This document shows positions 35,501-44,399 of a stretch of 64,000 bases of DNA, one piece after another (the first letter of the stretch is position 1; the number at the start of each line of letters is the position of its first letter). Source of the stretch: Thermocoleostomius sinensis A174 (GTDB taxonomy: Bacteria > Cyanobacteriota > Cyanobacteriia > Elainellales > Elainellaceae); the NCBI RefSeq assembly GCF_026802175.1, contig NZ_CP113797.1:1155026-1219025 (forward strand). The letters run 5' to 3'. Under the pieces are notes generated by a model, which was not told the DNA's origin, ran no database searches, and was given only the letters and a program-made list of their open reading frames with translations. Both the position numbers and the translations under genes were made by a program.

Positions 35501-38500
35501 GAACAGTAACCGATCGCCCGCCCGGTAGCCGCCAATGGTGATCGTAGCTCCAGCAAGGGTAGCACTGTCGGGATCTCGTACCAGAATTGCTGCATCGACC
35601 AGAATTGCATCGCTGTCTTCGGTGTAGGTCAGTACATCTGACGCCGTTGTCACAATCGGCGCTTCGTTGACGTTGTTGATGGTGATAGTGAACTCTTTGT
35701 CGAAACTGAGACCGCCGCGATCGGTAGTGCGAACTTTGATGCGGTAACTGGGCTTCGTTTCAAAATCGGGGTTAGCCCGAAGAATCAGCTTATTGCCGCT
35801 GATGATAAAGGCGCTGTTGTCCTGAAAGCCTGAAACAAGACTGTAAGTATGGCTGTCACCAGCATCTTGATCGATCGTGCTGAAAGTTCCTACTTCACTA
35901 TTGTCACCGACATTTTCGTTGAGTTGGGCATTGCTGAGCCGTAGATCGCTGGGGGCATCGTTGACGTTGTTGATGGTGATAGTGAACTCTTTGTCGAAAC
36001 TGAGACCGCCGCGATCGGTAGTGCGAACTTTGATGCGGTAACTGGGCTTCGTTTCAAAATCGGGGTTAGCCCGAAGAATCAGCTTATTGCCGCTGATGAT
36101 AAAGGCGCTGTTGTCGGCAAATGTAGCACTGTCGATCAGGCTATAGCTGTGGCGATCGTCCGCATCAGGATCGATGGTGCTGAAGCTGTCCACTTCCGCA
36201 TTGACTCCCACATTCTCATTCAGTTGAGTGTTGCTGAGAGTAAGGTTGGTGGGGGCATCATTGCCATCCAGGACAGTGATCGTGAATTCTTTCTCGAAAA
36301 ACAGCCCGTCGCCATCGGTGGTGCGCAGTTTGATCCGGTAGCTGGATTTGGCTTCAAAATTAGGGGAATTAATTAGAATCAGTTGATTGCCATTGATGCG
36401 AAAAGCACTGTTATCGGGTAAATTCCCCACGAGTGTATAGGTATGGCGATCGCCCAGATCGAGGTCGATGGTGCTGAGGCTGCCGACTGCAACATTATCG
36501 GCCACGTCCTCGCTGACTTGCGTGTTGCTGAGCCGCAGATCGGTAGGGGGACGATCGAGGCGATCGTTGACTGTGATCGTAAATTCTTTGTCGAAAAATA
36601 GCCCTTCCGCATCAGTGGTGCGGATTTTGATGCGATAGCTGGGCTTAACTTCAAAGTTGGGCGATTGCCGCACTATCAAGCGGTTGCCGCTAACTGCAAA
36701 CGCACTGTTATCACCAAACCCGTTAATCAAACTGTAGGTATGGGTATCGTCTAGATCGGGATCAGTCGTTGTCAGCGTGCCGACGGTGACATTATCGCCC
36801 ACGTTCTCATCGACATCGGTGCGGCTGAGGCTAAGGTTCGTGGGAGCATCATTGCGATCGTCTACAGTAATGGTGAACGTGCGATCGAAAAATTTGCCGC
36901 CCGCATCGGTGGTACGAACTCTGATCGTGTAGATAGGTTTGACTTCAAAGTTGGGGGAGTTGATCAGCACCAATCGATTGCCGTCAATACGAAAGGCGCT
37001 GTTGTCAGGGAGATTGCCGATCAGGGTATAGGTATGGGTGTCGTTGCGATCGGGGTCGGTGGTGGTAAACGTGCCCACTGTATGGTTATTGGCAACGTCT
37101 TCATTGACGCGGGTGTTACTTAAGTTCAGTCCGATCGGTGTTTCGTTGGTGTTGTCGATCGTGATCGTGAATTCTTTTTCAAAGAACAGCCCGTCGCCAT
37201 CGGTGGTGCGCAGTTTGATCCGGTAGCTGGATTTGGTTTCAAAGTCAGGGGCATCTCTCAAGATCAGCTTGTTGCCCTCTAGTCGGAAGGCGCTGTTATC
37301 CGGTAAATTACCCACCAGCAAATAGGTATGTCGATCGCCCACATCCGGATCGGTGGTCGTCAGCGTACCCACTTCAGCATTGCTGCCTGCGTCCTCATCA
37401 AGGCGGCTATTGCTTAGCGTCAGGTCAGAGGGGGGGCGATCGGGGCGATCGTTTACAGTAATGGTAAATTCGCGTTCAACAAACCGACCGCCGCTGTCGG
37501 TTGAACGAAGCTTGATCCGGTAACTGGGCTGAGCTTCAAAGTTGGGCGATCGCAGCACAATTAGCCGATTACCATCGATACGAAAGGCGGCATTATCGGG
37601 ATAAATGCTGTTGTTGACAAACGTGTAGGTGTGGGTATCACCTCGATCGGGATCAACGGTGCTGAGGGTAGCTACCGTGAAATTATCCCCCACGTTCTCA
37701 TCCACGTTGGTTCTGCTGAGATTCAGCGCGGTGGGCGTTTCCCCTGTGTCTTGGACGGTGATGGTGAAGGTACGGTTGAGGCTTTTACCGCCTGCATCTG
37801 TCGTACGAACTCTGATAGTGTATTCAGATTTCGTCTCAAAATCGGGCGAGTTGATCAGAATGAGCTTGTTGCCCTCAATCCGAAACGCCGCGTTGTCAGG
37901 ATAGGTGCTGTTACTGGTGAAGGTATAGGTATGGGTATCATTGCGATCGGGATCAGTGGTAGCAAACGTACCAATTTCAGTATTCTCTCCCGCATTTTCC
38001 GCCACCGTGCTGTTACTGAGCACCAGAGCAGTAGGGGCTTCGTTGACGTTCTCCACCACGATCGTAAAGGTCTGCTCCCAGAACAGATTGTCATCATCGG
38101 TAGAGCGTACCTTAATGCGGTAACTCGGCTTCGTTTCAAAATCGGGCGAGTTGATCAGAATGAGCTTGTTGCCCTCAATCCGAAACGCCGCATTGTCGGG
38201 GAAATCTGACGTTCCAACAAAAGTATAGGTGTGTTGCGTATCATCAGGATCGGTGGTGCTGAAACGACCAATTTCCTGATTGTTGCCTGAGTTCTCGACG
38301 ATGCGATCGTTGCTAAGGCTGATGCCGGTAGGACGACCAGAAATTGTATCGTTGACGGTGATCGTAAAAGTACGATCGAGGAATTTGCCGCCTGCGTCGG
38401 TAGTACGGACTTTGATGATGTATTCAGGCTTGGTCTCAAAGTTCGGCGAGTTAATCAGGATCAGCTTATTATTCTCAATCCGAAACGCCGCATTGTCGGC

Positions 38501-41131
38501 AAAGTTGGTGCTGTCAATCAGCGTATAGGTATGGGTATCGCCTGCATCTGGATCGGTGGTTTCAAACGTACCAACCGTAAAGTTATTGGGGATACCTTCG
38601 TTAACTTCGGTATTGTCTAAGCTGAGTGCGGTGGGCGTTTCATTGACATTGGTAATACGAATGGTAAATTCTCGCTCAATAAATAGTCCCGCTCTATCCG
38701 TTGTGCGAACCTTAATTCGATACCGATTTTGTACTTCAAAATTTGCCGAGTTAATTAGAACTAGTTTGTTTCCTTCAATCCTAAATGCTGAATTATCAGG
38801 ATAGGCAGTCGATTCCGCAAAAGTGTAAGTATGGGTATCGCCTGCATCCGCATCAGTGGTTGAAAAAACGCCAATTTCTTTATTGTTTCCGGTATTCTCA
38901 GCAATTCGATCGTTGCTTAACGTCAAATTCGTAGGAGCGTTAGCTGCTGTGCGATCGACTGTAATTGTGAACGTGCGGGTAAAACTAGCTCCCCCAGCAT
39001 CGGTGGTACGAACTTGAATCTGATAGGAATTTTTGCCCGATGGCGGTGGACTGATGAGAATCAGCTTATTGTTCTCAATTCGAAAGGCAGCATTGTCTGG
39101 GTTGGTGCTGGTATTGACGAGGGCGTAGGTATGGGTGTCGTTGCGATCGGGGTCGGTAGTGGTAAAACTGCCCACCTCGAAATTACTGCCGACGTTCTGA
39201 TTCACCGTCGTTTTGCTTAGCGTCAGGTTCGTGGGCGCTTCGTTGACATTTGTGACTTGGATCGTGAAATCCTTTTTGAAGCGCAACCCCTCGGCATCGG
39301 TGACAGCAATGCGAATGTTGTAGGTGTCCTTGGTTTCAAAATCCAGCCCAGCATTCACCACCAGCTTGTTGTTGACAATCCGGAACGCTCCGTTGTCGGC
39401 TAAGTTGTCTACTAATGAGTAAGTTAGACCCGACGGGCCTTCAGGATCTGTGCCGGTCAGCGTGCCAATCTCTGTGCCGATCGCCGCATTTTCCGCCACA
39501 ACCGTATTGCTTAGGGTCAAATTCGTCGGTGCTTCGTTGACATTCAGTGTGGTGATGGTCAGGTCTTTCGTCAGCGTGCCGCCCCTGCCATCATCGGTTT
39601 TGATCCGAACGGTATAAGTGGGCTTGGTTTCATAATCCAGCGGACCATTGACTCGTAGTTGATATTGTCCCGTGCTGAGTCTGACGATTTTGAATGTGGC
39701 ATTGTCCACCGCACCCGCCACCAGGGTGTAGGTATGAGTATCGCTTGTATCTGGATCGATCGTGCTGAGGGTACCGATTACCGTCTCTACCGCTGCATCT
39801 TCACGGACTTGGCTAGCACTTAAGCGAATATCCGTAGGGGTACGATTGGCCGTAGACGGAACCGTAAACCGACGAGCAAACACACCATTTCCTTGATCAC
39901 TCGTTGCAGGATTGCCAGTAGTCTGATCTTCACTCGTCCAGCCGATGATGAAATTACCGTTGCCATCGATCGCGATCGACGAAAACTCTTGGTTTCGCAG
40001 CGTGTAGGCATTGGCCGAAAAGACCCCTTCCCCCCCCTGATCGCGATCGAGCACATTGCCGTTGGCGTCATAACGACGGTAGAGAACATCATTGCCACTG
40101 CCCGAAACTGCACTTGTCCAGGTAATGGTATAGTTGCCGTTGGCATCCATCGCCACCGCCGAATATTGCTGGCTGCCACTAACAACATGGTTGACTCGCA
40201 CATCGGCTACATCTTTCTCAATGCGCTTATTGGCAGCAGACTCATCAATTTTGAAGCGACGCGCATAGACCCCCCACCCGTTGCCATCCTGACCGTCACT
40301 TGACCAAGTGATGACAAAATCGCCGTCGGCATCGATCGCTACACTAGGATGCTTCTGATCGTTGGTCGTGTAGGTATTAACGCGAAACTCTCCCCCCAAT
40401 TTGTCGCCATTCGCCGCGAAGATTTGAGCATAGATCCCCGATCGACTGCCGTCTTGCCCCTCACTTTCCCACACCACCACAAACCGCCCTTGGGCATCGA
40501 CTGCGACTGATGAATTGCGCTGATCGCCCGTTGTAGTGCTGTTGACTAGAATTTCAGGTCCTAGAGCAGCACCCGTGGCACTATAGAGGCACGTGTAGAC
40601 ATCGGAGTGATTATGGGTTCGTGATGTCCAGGTAACAATGAACCGTCCGTCCGCCAGAGTAGCAATATCTGAATCTTCCTGATTGCCCGTCGTCGTCGTG
40701 TTGACCAAAAATGTTGATCCCTGTGTGGCTCCAGTGCGGCTGAAGCGTTGAGCGAACACCCCAAACCCATCGCGATCGAGTGGTTGATAGAAGGCATAGC
40801 TAGACCATGTGACGATAAAATCCCCATCCGCATCCATCGCCACCGCCGCCGAAATTTGATCGCCTGTCACCACATGCCCCTGATTCACTAAAATCGGGCC
40901 ACCTTGCGCCACGCCATCTTTGTTGTAGCGTTGGGCATACACACCCCAGCCCACGGGTTCAGCGGGATCATCCTGCCCTTGGCTTGACCACACCACCACA
41001 AAATTTCCCTCGGCATCGGCAGCAACAGCGCGAGTCGTGCGATGATCGGTTGAGGAAAAAGGCCCGTAAGTAACCTGACTATTTTCGGTAGTCGTATTTA
41101 CTCTGAATTCATTACCGGGAGTGGCTGGCAT
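32549..41131 (-). CDS. Giant secreted cadherin-repeat/RTX protein
   Basis: 2860 residues. Residues 1-430: several tandem beta-repeats with the pattern DxxGxFVVxWSSxGQDG....GVYAQRF. Residues about 430-1830: 14 cadherin-like repeats of roughly 98 residues (APTNLTLSN start, FxTTDPD, FETKPSYRIKVRTTD, EFTITV). Residues about 1830-2480: five repeats of about 110 residues beginning APIVTT and containing LTGTTT-type motifs. Residues about 2575-2760: RTX nonapeptides (GGxGNDxLx), then a C-terminal type I secretion target region. There is no N-terminal signal peptide, as expected for type I secretion. Cadherin and RTX repeats bind calcium; a large surface adhesin or matrix protein is likely. No dedicated secretion genes flank it. 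Adjacent repeats are locally identical at the DNA level. Confidence 0.92.
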   Translation of the reverse strand: MPATPGNEFRVNTTTENSQVTYGPFSSTDHRTTRAVAADAEGNFVVVWSSQGQDDPAEPVGWGVYAQRYNKDGVAQGGPILVNQGHVVTGDQISAAVAMDADGDFIVTWSSYAFYQPLDRDGFGVFAQRFSRTGATQGSTFLVNTTTTGNQEDSDIATLADGRFIVTWTSRTHNHSDVYTCLYSATGAALGPEILVNSTTTGDQRNSSVAVDAQGRFVVVWESEGQDGSRSGIYAQIFAANGDKLGGEFRVNTYTTNDQKHPSVAIDADGDFVITWSSDGQDGNGWGVYARRFKIDESAANKRIEKDVADVRVNHVVSGSQQYSAVAMDANGNYTITWTSAVSGSGNDVLYRRYDANGNVLDRDQGGEGVFSANAYTLRNQEFSSIAIDGNGNFIIGWTSEDQTTGNPATSDQGNGVFARRFTVPSTANRTPTDIRLSASQVREDAAVETVIGTLSTIDPDTSDTHTYTLVAGAVDNATFKIVRLSTGQYQLRVNGPLDYETKPTYTVRIKTDDGRGGTLTKDLTITTLNVNEAPTNLTLSNTVVAENAAIGTEIGTLTGTDPEGPSGLTYSLVDNLADNGAFRIVNNKLVVNAGLDFETKDTYNIRIAVTDAEGLRFKKDFTIQVTNVNEAPTNLTLSKTTVNQNVGSNFEVGSFTTTDPDRNDTHTYALVNTSTNPDNAAFRIENNKLILISPPPSGKNSYQIQVRTTDAGGASFTRTFTITVDRTAANAPTNLTLSNDRIAENTGNNKEIGVFSTTDADAGDTHTYTFAESTAYPDNSAFRIEGNKLVLINSANFEVQNRYRIKVRTTDRAGLFIEREFTIRITNVNETPTALSLDNTEVNEGIPNNFTVGTFETTDPDAGDTHTYTLIDSTNFADNAAFRIENNKLILINSPNFETKPEYIIKVRTTDAGGKFLDRTFTITVNDTISGRPTGISLSNDRIVENSGNNQEIGRFSTTDPDDTQHTYTFVGTSDFPDNAAFRIEGNKLILINSPDFETKPSYRIKVRSTDDDNLFWEQTFTIVVENVNEAPTALVLSNSTVAENAGENTEIGTFATTDPDRNDTHTYTFTSNSTYPDNAAFRIEGNKLILINSPDFETKSEYTIRVRTTDAGGKSLNRTFTITVQDTGETPTALNLSRTNVDENVGDNFTVATLSTVDPDRGDTHTYTFVNNSIYPDNAAFRIDGNRLIVLRSPNFEAQPSYRIKLRSTDSGGRFVEREFTITVNDRPDRPPSDLTLSNSRLDEDAGSNAEVGTLTTTDPDVGDRHTYLLVGNLPDNSAFRLEGNKLILRDAPDFETKSSYRIKLRTTDGDGLFFEKEFTITIDNTNETPIGLNLSNTRVNEDVANNHTVGTFTTTDPDRNDTHTYTLIGNLPDNSAFRIDGNRLVLINSPNFEVKPIYTIRVRTTDAGGKFFDRTFTITVDDRNDAPTNLSLSRTDVDENVGDNVTVGTLTTTDPDLDDTHTYSLINGFGDNSAFAVSGNRLIVRQSPNFEVKPSYRIKIRTTDAEGLFFDKEFTITVNDRLDRPPTDLRLSNTQVSEDVADNVAVGSLSTIDLDLGDRHTYTLVGNLPDNSAFRINGNQLILINSPNFEAKSSYRIKLRTTDGDGLFFEKEFTITVLDGNDAPTNLTLSNTQLNENVGVNAEVDSFSTIDPDADDRHSYSLIDSATFADNSAFIISGNKLILRANPDFETKPSYRIKVRTTDRGGLSFDKEFTITINNVNDAPSDLRLSNAQLNENVGDNSEVGTFSTIDQDAGDSHTYSLVSGFQDNSAFIISGNKLILRANPDFETKPSYRIKVRTTDRGGLSFDKEFTITINNVNEAPIVTTASDVLTYTEDSDAILVDAAILVRDPDSATLAGATITIGGYRAGDRLLFTNQGAINGSFDPTTGILRLTGTTTIEAYQTALRSIQYIHNGHNPGTGDRLIRVTVTDGEVTSRVATRTIRIVPINDAPIVTTSTGELTYPENAGTLMIDADLTVRDEDSLFLESATVTINGYVAGQDRLEFTSPDRNIGAIFNNATGTLLLTGRAPVTTYQAVLRSIAYSNSRNNPSQTIRTIQFSVSDGEASSSPASRTVRLLPANSVPVVNLTDHVLIYRENASPIALDAAMRVIDDSGNLTGATIVLEGYVANQDRLHFVNQNGIRGSFASGILTLTGTASIAQYQQALRSITYANSSENPDTKSRTIRVTVTDGTATSVVATRLLQVVSVNDAPIVIPSVQSVLVTESTRTITLDPGLNLRDADHTNLTGATLVINGYLPGEDRLLFQDQNGITGRFNSATGVLSLTGTASLRHYRTALRSIQYANLSTVPTPAFRIVELTVTDGITPSHTAAIPIRFDRRLTLPVLDLNGADNGLDFRSTFVVTGPAVSIVSSDARLTHPNGSVLTSAQVVITNPHNWQTEELLVEIQNTGITARYDRQRSTLNLNGIASLATYLGVLRSVRYYNSSPTPDRTTRTVVFSVSDGTVRSEPAETTVQLTPVNLLNQGTPNDDQLVTTPATDLINTQAGNDTLFSILDYLQQNDQISGGDGLDTFVLQDGAGTAWVQVDNPVNQLSGILTGNTTITQFEWFDFSRFTGSVTMLGSDRRSNHLTGGRGNDVLVGGSGNDVLIGNAGHDRLDGGAGDDTLMGGFGDDTYVVDSVRDVIVEDVNGGFETVMASVNWTLASPLDDLILTGTAMVGTGNDLNNALTGNAMNNQLLGNGGNDILLGLGGNDRLLGGDGNDVLQGGNGNDRLIGGKGDDRLIGGSGRDVLAGGKGKDRFVILQAKKSRDTIKDFNPADDTIQISRQGFGRDLNRGKIKSHQFVLGSRATDSRDRFIYDRSAGVLFFDPDGVGGASAIQVAKLSNRPNLGRTDIAIVL
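35664..35821 (-). repeat. Identical 158-bp direct repeat inside the RTX gene, copy A
   Basis: This stretch is base-for-base the same as 35958-36115, one cadherin unit (294 bp, 98 codons) away. Exact identity in DNA, not only in protein, points to recent duplication or gene conversion of repeats. Confidence 0.9.
35958..36115 (-). repeat. Identical 158-bp direct repeat inside the RTX gene, copy B
   Basis: Second copy of the repeat at 35664-35821. A similar but slightly diverged pair is seen around 37834-37895 and 38134-38197, again one unit apart. Confidence 0.9.
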
Positions 41132-41467
41132 GGTATGAATTCCCCTCAGCGTGACAGCAGGACATAGTGAATTGGTGAATCAATCCCTATAAGCAGGCTA
41201 CCCATTGAAGTCAAATCAGTTACACATCGAGTACAGAACTTCGGTATTAATAGATGACAAAGAGACCGGAAAATGATCGATTTCTGACCATTTTGACGGT
41301 TGTTTTAAACGGTTAAAAAGACAAGCTATGATAAGGGACTAGACCTACGGTTAACGTGATTAAATAAACAGCTTTACGGATGACATTCAGCGATTCGTTA
41401 GAAAACCTCGGTAAAGCAATTTGTCGTATCTGTAATTTTGCTTATTTCTCAGAAAGGATGGTGACGG
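41132..41467. other. Divergent promoter region between the RTX gene and ilvN
   Basis: 336 bp without a gene. It is AT-rich and contains a TTTTAAACGGTTAAAA inverted repeat near 41303-41318 and a TATGAT box at about 41327 that could serve ilvN. No leader-peptide attenuator or riboswitch was recognised. Confidence 0.5.
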
Positions 41468-41986
41468 ATGAAACATACACTTTCCGTATTAGTAGAAGAC
41501 GAAGCTGGCGTTTTAACTCGTATTGCAGGATTGTTTGCTCGGCGAGGCTTTAATATTGAAAGCCTTGCTGTTGGCCCAGCTGAACAGGTAGGAATCTCTC
41601 GAATTACGATGGTGGTTCCGGGGGATGATCGCGCCATCGAACAGGTGACCAAACAGCTTTATAAACTTATCAATGTTATTAAAGTGCAAGATATTACCGA
41701 AGTGCCGTGTGTCGAACGAGAACTGATGCTGCTGAAGGTAAATGCCACCAGTACCAATCGATCGGAAATTATCGAACTAGCACAAATTTTTCGGGCCCGA
41801 GTTGTCGATGTAGCTGAAGATTCCTTGACCCTGGAAGTGGTTGGTGATCCTGGGAAAATGGTGGCGATCGTGCAAGTTTTGAATCGGTTTGGTTTGCGAG
41901 AAGTAGCCCGTACTGGAAAAATTGCCTTGATGCGAGAATCAGGAGTAAATACAGAATACCTCAAGTCTCTAGAAGCACGAGTATAG
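41468..41986 (+). CDS. ilvN: Acetolactate synthase small (regulatory) subunit
   Basis: 172 residues, the usual size for the small subunit of acetohydroxyacid synthase, the first common enzyme of branched-chain amino-acid synthesis. The N-terminal ACT domain reads [21 protein letters not shown] and [10 protein letters not shown]; the C-terminal half ([14 protein letters not shown]) is the second ACT-like domain. It binds valine and activates and feedback-regulates the catalytic subunit IlvB, which is not in the window. It stands alone with its own upstream region. Confidence 0.97.
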   Translation: MKHTLSVLVEDEAGVLTRIAGLFARRGFNIESLAVGPAEQVGISRITMVVPGDDRAIEQVTKQLYKLINVIKVQDITEVPCVERELMLLKVNATSTNRSEIIELAQIFRARVVDVAEDSLTLEVVGDPGKMVAIVQVLNRFGLREVARTGKIALMRESGVNTEYLKSLEARV

Positions 41987-42157
41987 GGGAAATTAGGGGC
42001 ATTGTGACCTGTGGGCACTGTCCCCAATCCCCTTAACTCTCAATTCTTTGGGTTTTACCACATCAGTTGTTAACCAAGCGATTGACCGGAGAGCGCTGGC
42101 AGAAATGTTCAACCTACCATATTTTAGCTTTATCTCTTTATCTCAAACTCACGTTTT

Positions 42158-42961
42158 CTAGGTTTCCGACGTAGAAGAAGCATTCAACATAGGAGATAGG
42201 TAGGCAACCAAAGCCCCCAAAACAAATCCAGCAATATTGCGGAAGAGCGGTAACCAATCCGCCGTACGCGTTACAACTGGGCCAATACCAAATGCAATGA
42301 AGAGAATTCCCCACAAAGGCGAAAAAATCAGGGCCCATTGCCACGAAAATGGTTTTCCTGGTTCACGCGGTTGAGCCGCAAAGCCAAACACCAAGCCTCC
42401 AATCACCGAGGTCACCAGCGTCAGAATCCACTGTTCTCTGGGTAGACCCGGCACAACTTGACAGCCCCCTTGACGTAAGCATCCTTCTAGAGATCCTAAG
42501 GCCTCTAAGATCGAAGCATCTTCACCGTTGTCTCGCACAAAAAACTGATTGCCATAGCGGGTTTGGAGTTCAATCCAAAATGTGCGGGGTAATAACTCAA
42601 ACAATGCATCGCCTACGCTGAAATTGAGGAGATTACCGCCTCTTGGATCGGCCACAAGCATAACGCTGCGATCGTCGAGACCCCAAAACTCTTTCACAGC
42701 GCGACCAGGAGTACGATCAAACTGCGTCAATACTCTCAGTTTCCACCCAGTTTCTGCCTCGAACTCATCGAGTTGTTGCGCCAGATTTTGCTCTTGAATA
42801 TCGGTAAGCGAATCTGCCAGATCAATCACAGGCGTATAGTGATCGGGCAGCAACTCGGGGTTATCGTAGGCCTGTGCGACAGGGGCAATGACCCAACTCA
42901 GCAGAACAATCGACAGGGCAATCAGGCAACTAAACAGTTTTGACGGGTGGAAGTGTAGCAT
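42158..42961 (-). CDS. TPM-domain membrane protein (Psb32-like)
   Basis: About 267 residues from the ATG at 42961 (a TTG at 42973 is rejected). A signal peptide (VIAPVAQA) is followed by a TPM domain (about 40-165) with the pattern VIDLADSLTDIQEQNLAQQLDEFE and a late RYGNQFFV segment. Three to four C-terminal helices anchor it (about 178-255). This layout matches the cyanobacterial Psb32 family, thylakoid proteins linked to photosystem II protection and repair. A pair of Cys residues (GCLRQGGC) lies before the membrane part. The exact orthology is inferred. Confidence 0.8.
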   Translation of the reverse strand: MLHFHPSKLFSCLIALSIVLLSWVIAPVAQAYDNPELLPDHYTPVIDLADSLTDIQEQNLAQQLDEFEAETGWKLRVLTQFDRTPGRAVKEFWGLDDRSVMLVADPRGGNLLNFSVGDALFELLPRTFWIELQTRYGNQFFVRDNGEDASILEALGSLEGCLRQGGCQVVPGLPREQWILTLVTSVIGGLVFGFAAQPREPGKPFSWQWALIFSPLWGILFIAFGIGPVVTRTADWLPLFRNIAGFVLGALVAYLSPMLNASSTSET

Positions 42962-43014
42962 CGACAGATCCAACTATCCTCAAGGTGAAATATTAATAGA
43001 TCACTACGAATACC

Positions 43015-43034
43015 AAGAATCATCAATGATTCTT
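43015..43034. promoter_or_regulatory. Perfect 9-bp inverted repeat
   Basis: AAGAATCAT at 43015-43023 pairs with ATGATTCTT at 43026-43034 over two bases. It lies about 54 bp upstream of the Psb32-like gene start. The near-zero loop fits an operator for a dimeric regulator better than a terminator. Confidence 0.45.
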
Positions 43035-43259
43035 TACACTTGTTAATATAGCTCTCATGTTGATCATATAGCAAAAAGCGGAGGGTAATGAGTAAGCTGA
43101 ATGCTTAACAAGAAGTACAAGAAGTACGTAGTATCGCCAATCTATAGCTCAGCACCGAACGTGCCTTGCCCAAGCTTAGAAACAGATCAATCCGCTTTAC
43201 AGTTCGATTCAACCAGGTTGAATTGAAATCGTGGCTGTCTCATTTTCGTGACTCGTTGC

Positions 43260-43889
43260 TTAAAACTCATCAAGAGATGGTTCCTGAAAAGAGGTAGCCC
43301 GATCGCTTCGCTCGTCTGAGTTGACTAGCTCATCCTGTAATTCGTTCGGTGCTTCGGTGTAGCTGTTGCGATGGTAGGGGCTGCTGTAGGCATGGTAGCC
43401 TTGGCTTGCTGCCTCCATAGCAATTCGAGAGTCAGCCGGTAGCCGACTGCTAGATTCGTGAGGGCTGAGGTCATGCGCTAGGTCATGAGTTGACATCGCT
43501 CCCTCACGCGATCGTCGGGTAGCCGATGGACGGTTAAAGGATTTCCAAGCGGCCTTAAATCCTGCAACAACACTCCGAGTCGTCACCTGGGCCTGTTGGG
43601 CTTGACGCTTGACACCGCTTAAACTTTGATCGAGTTGTTGCACAATTCGTCCAGCGCTTTGCACCCCTTCACTCACATCGTCCGTTAGGTTATTAATTTC
43701 CATACCTGTTAGCCGGATGGACTCTAAAGTAGGAGGTAACTCTCGACTGAGGGTATCAAATAGCTTTTCAGCACTCCGAGCTGCCCGCGACAGTTCTTGC
43801 AATGCCGGAAGCGCCGCTACCAGAACGGCCGTTAAGCTCACTGCCACTAACAGAAGAGATAGCCCTAGCCAAAAAAGAGGATCAACCAC
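43260..43889 (-). CDS. DUF948 domain protein
   Basis: 209 residues with one N-terminal membrane helix (about 5-28), then a helical DUF948 region (about 30-120) with the typical ALPALQELSRAARSAEKL segment, and a polar tail (about 125-209) rich in Ser, Arg and Glu. The start codon is GTG. DUF948 proteins are often linked with YtxH-type proteins, and here a YtxH gene lies 9 bp upstream in the same direction, so the two form an operon. Cell-envelope stress roles are suspected for such pairs, without proof. Confidence 0.85.
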   Translation of the reverse strand: MVDPLFWLGLSLLLVAVSLTAVLVAALPALQELSRAARSAEKLFDTLSRELPPTLESIRLTGMEINNLTDDVSEGVQSAGRIVQQLDQSLSGVKRQAQQAQVTTRSVVAGFKAAWKSFNRPSATRRSREGAMSTHDLAHDLSPHESSSRLPADSRIAMEAASQGYHAYSSPYHRNSYTEAPNELQDELVNSDERSDRATSFQEPSLDEF

Positions 43890-43898
43890 AGAATTTGC

Positions 43899-44273
43899 CT
43901 ATTTCGTACCGGAATCGTGGACAGAAGGGTGGGGTTCTGCGGCAAGGGGCGATTCTACCTGTTCAAGTTCTTGTCGCCGGCGTTGAGACGCTTCTAGCCC
44001 AACCGCGATCGCCTCCCGCAAGCGGGAGAGGGTTTCATCCCAGTTACGTAATGCCGAACCAGAGAGGCGATCGGCTTGCAATTGCACACTGCTAGAGAGA
44101 TCTTCGGCTAATTCGGGTAAGGCATCAGCTGATTTTTTCAACAGTTGCCGCGTTTCTCGCCCTGCTTTCGGTGCTATCAAAAGACCTGTAACCGCACCAA
44201 TCATGGCTCCAACTAGAAAGCCTCCTACAAATAATCCTGATGATCCTGTCGATTCTGAGCGGTTGTCTGACAT
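43899..44273 (-). CDS. YtxH domain (general-stress-like) protein
   Basis: 124 residues. The YtxH hallmark is a Gly-rich N-terminal helix followed by LIAPKAGRETR (about 32-42) and an amphipathic helix (about 43-100). Related proteins include Bacillus YtxH and GvpP-like proteins. It is the first gene of a two-gene unit with the DUF948 gene. The pair is a common cyanobacterial arrangement of membrane-associated helical proteins with no assigned biochemistry. Confidence 0.85.
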   Translation of the reverse strand: MSDNRSESTGSSGLFVGGFLVGAMIGAVTGLLIAPKAGRETRQLLKKSADALPELAEDLSSSVQLQADRLSGSALRNWDETLSRLREAIAVGLEASQRRRQELEQVESPLAAEPHPSVHDSGTK

Positions 44274-44399
44274 TGCTGCTCATCCTTGGCACTAGCTTTT
44301 ACTAATAAGTAAACTCTACTCGAAGCCAACTCAAAAACGGACTGAAATTGCCAAGCTCTCTTCTAAGTTCTTTTTCGATGTCGTTGCCCATTGGGAAGA

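Noticed and set aside
37631-38209. Long + strand frames opposite the RTX gene
   Set aside because: Shadows created by codon periodicity of the repeats; no start signal and no family match.
41132-41467. Leader-peptide attenuator for ilvN
   Set aside because: No short frame rich in branched-chain codons with a terminator was found.
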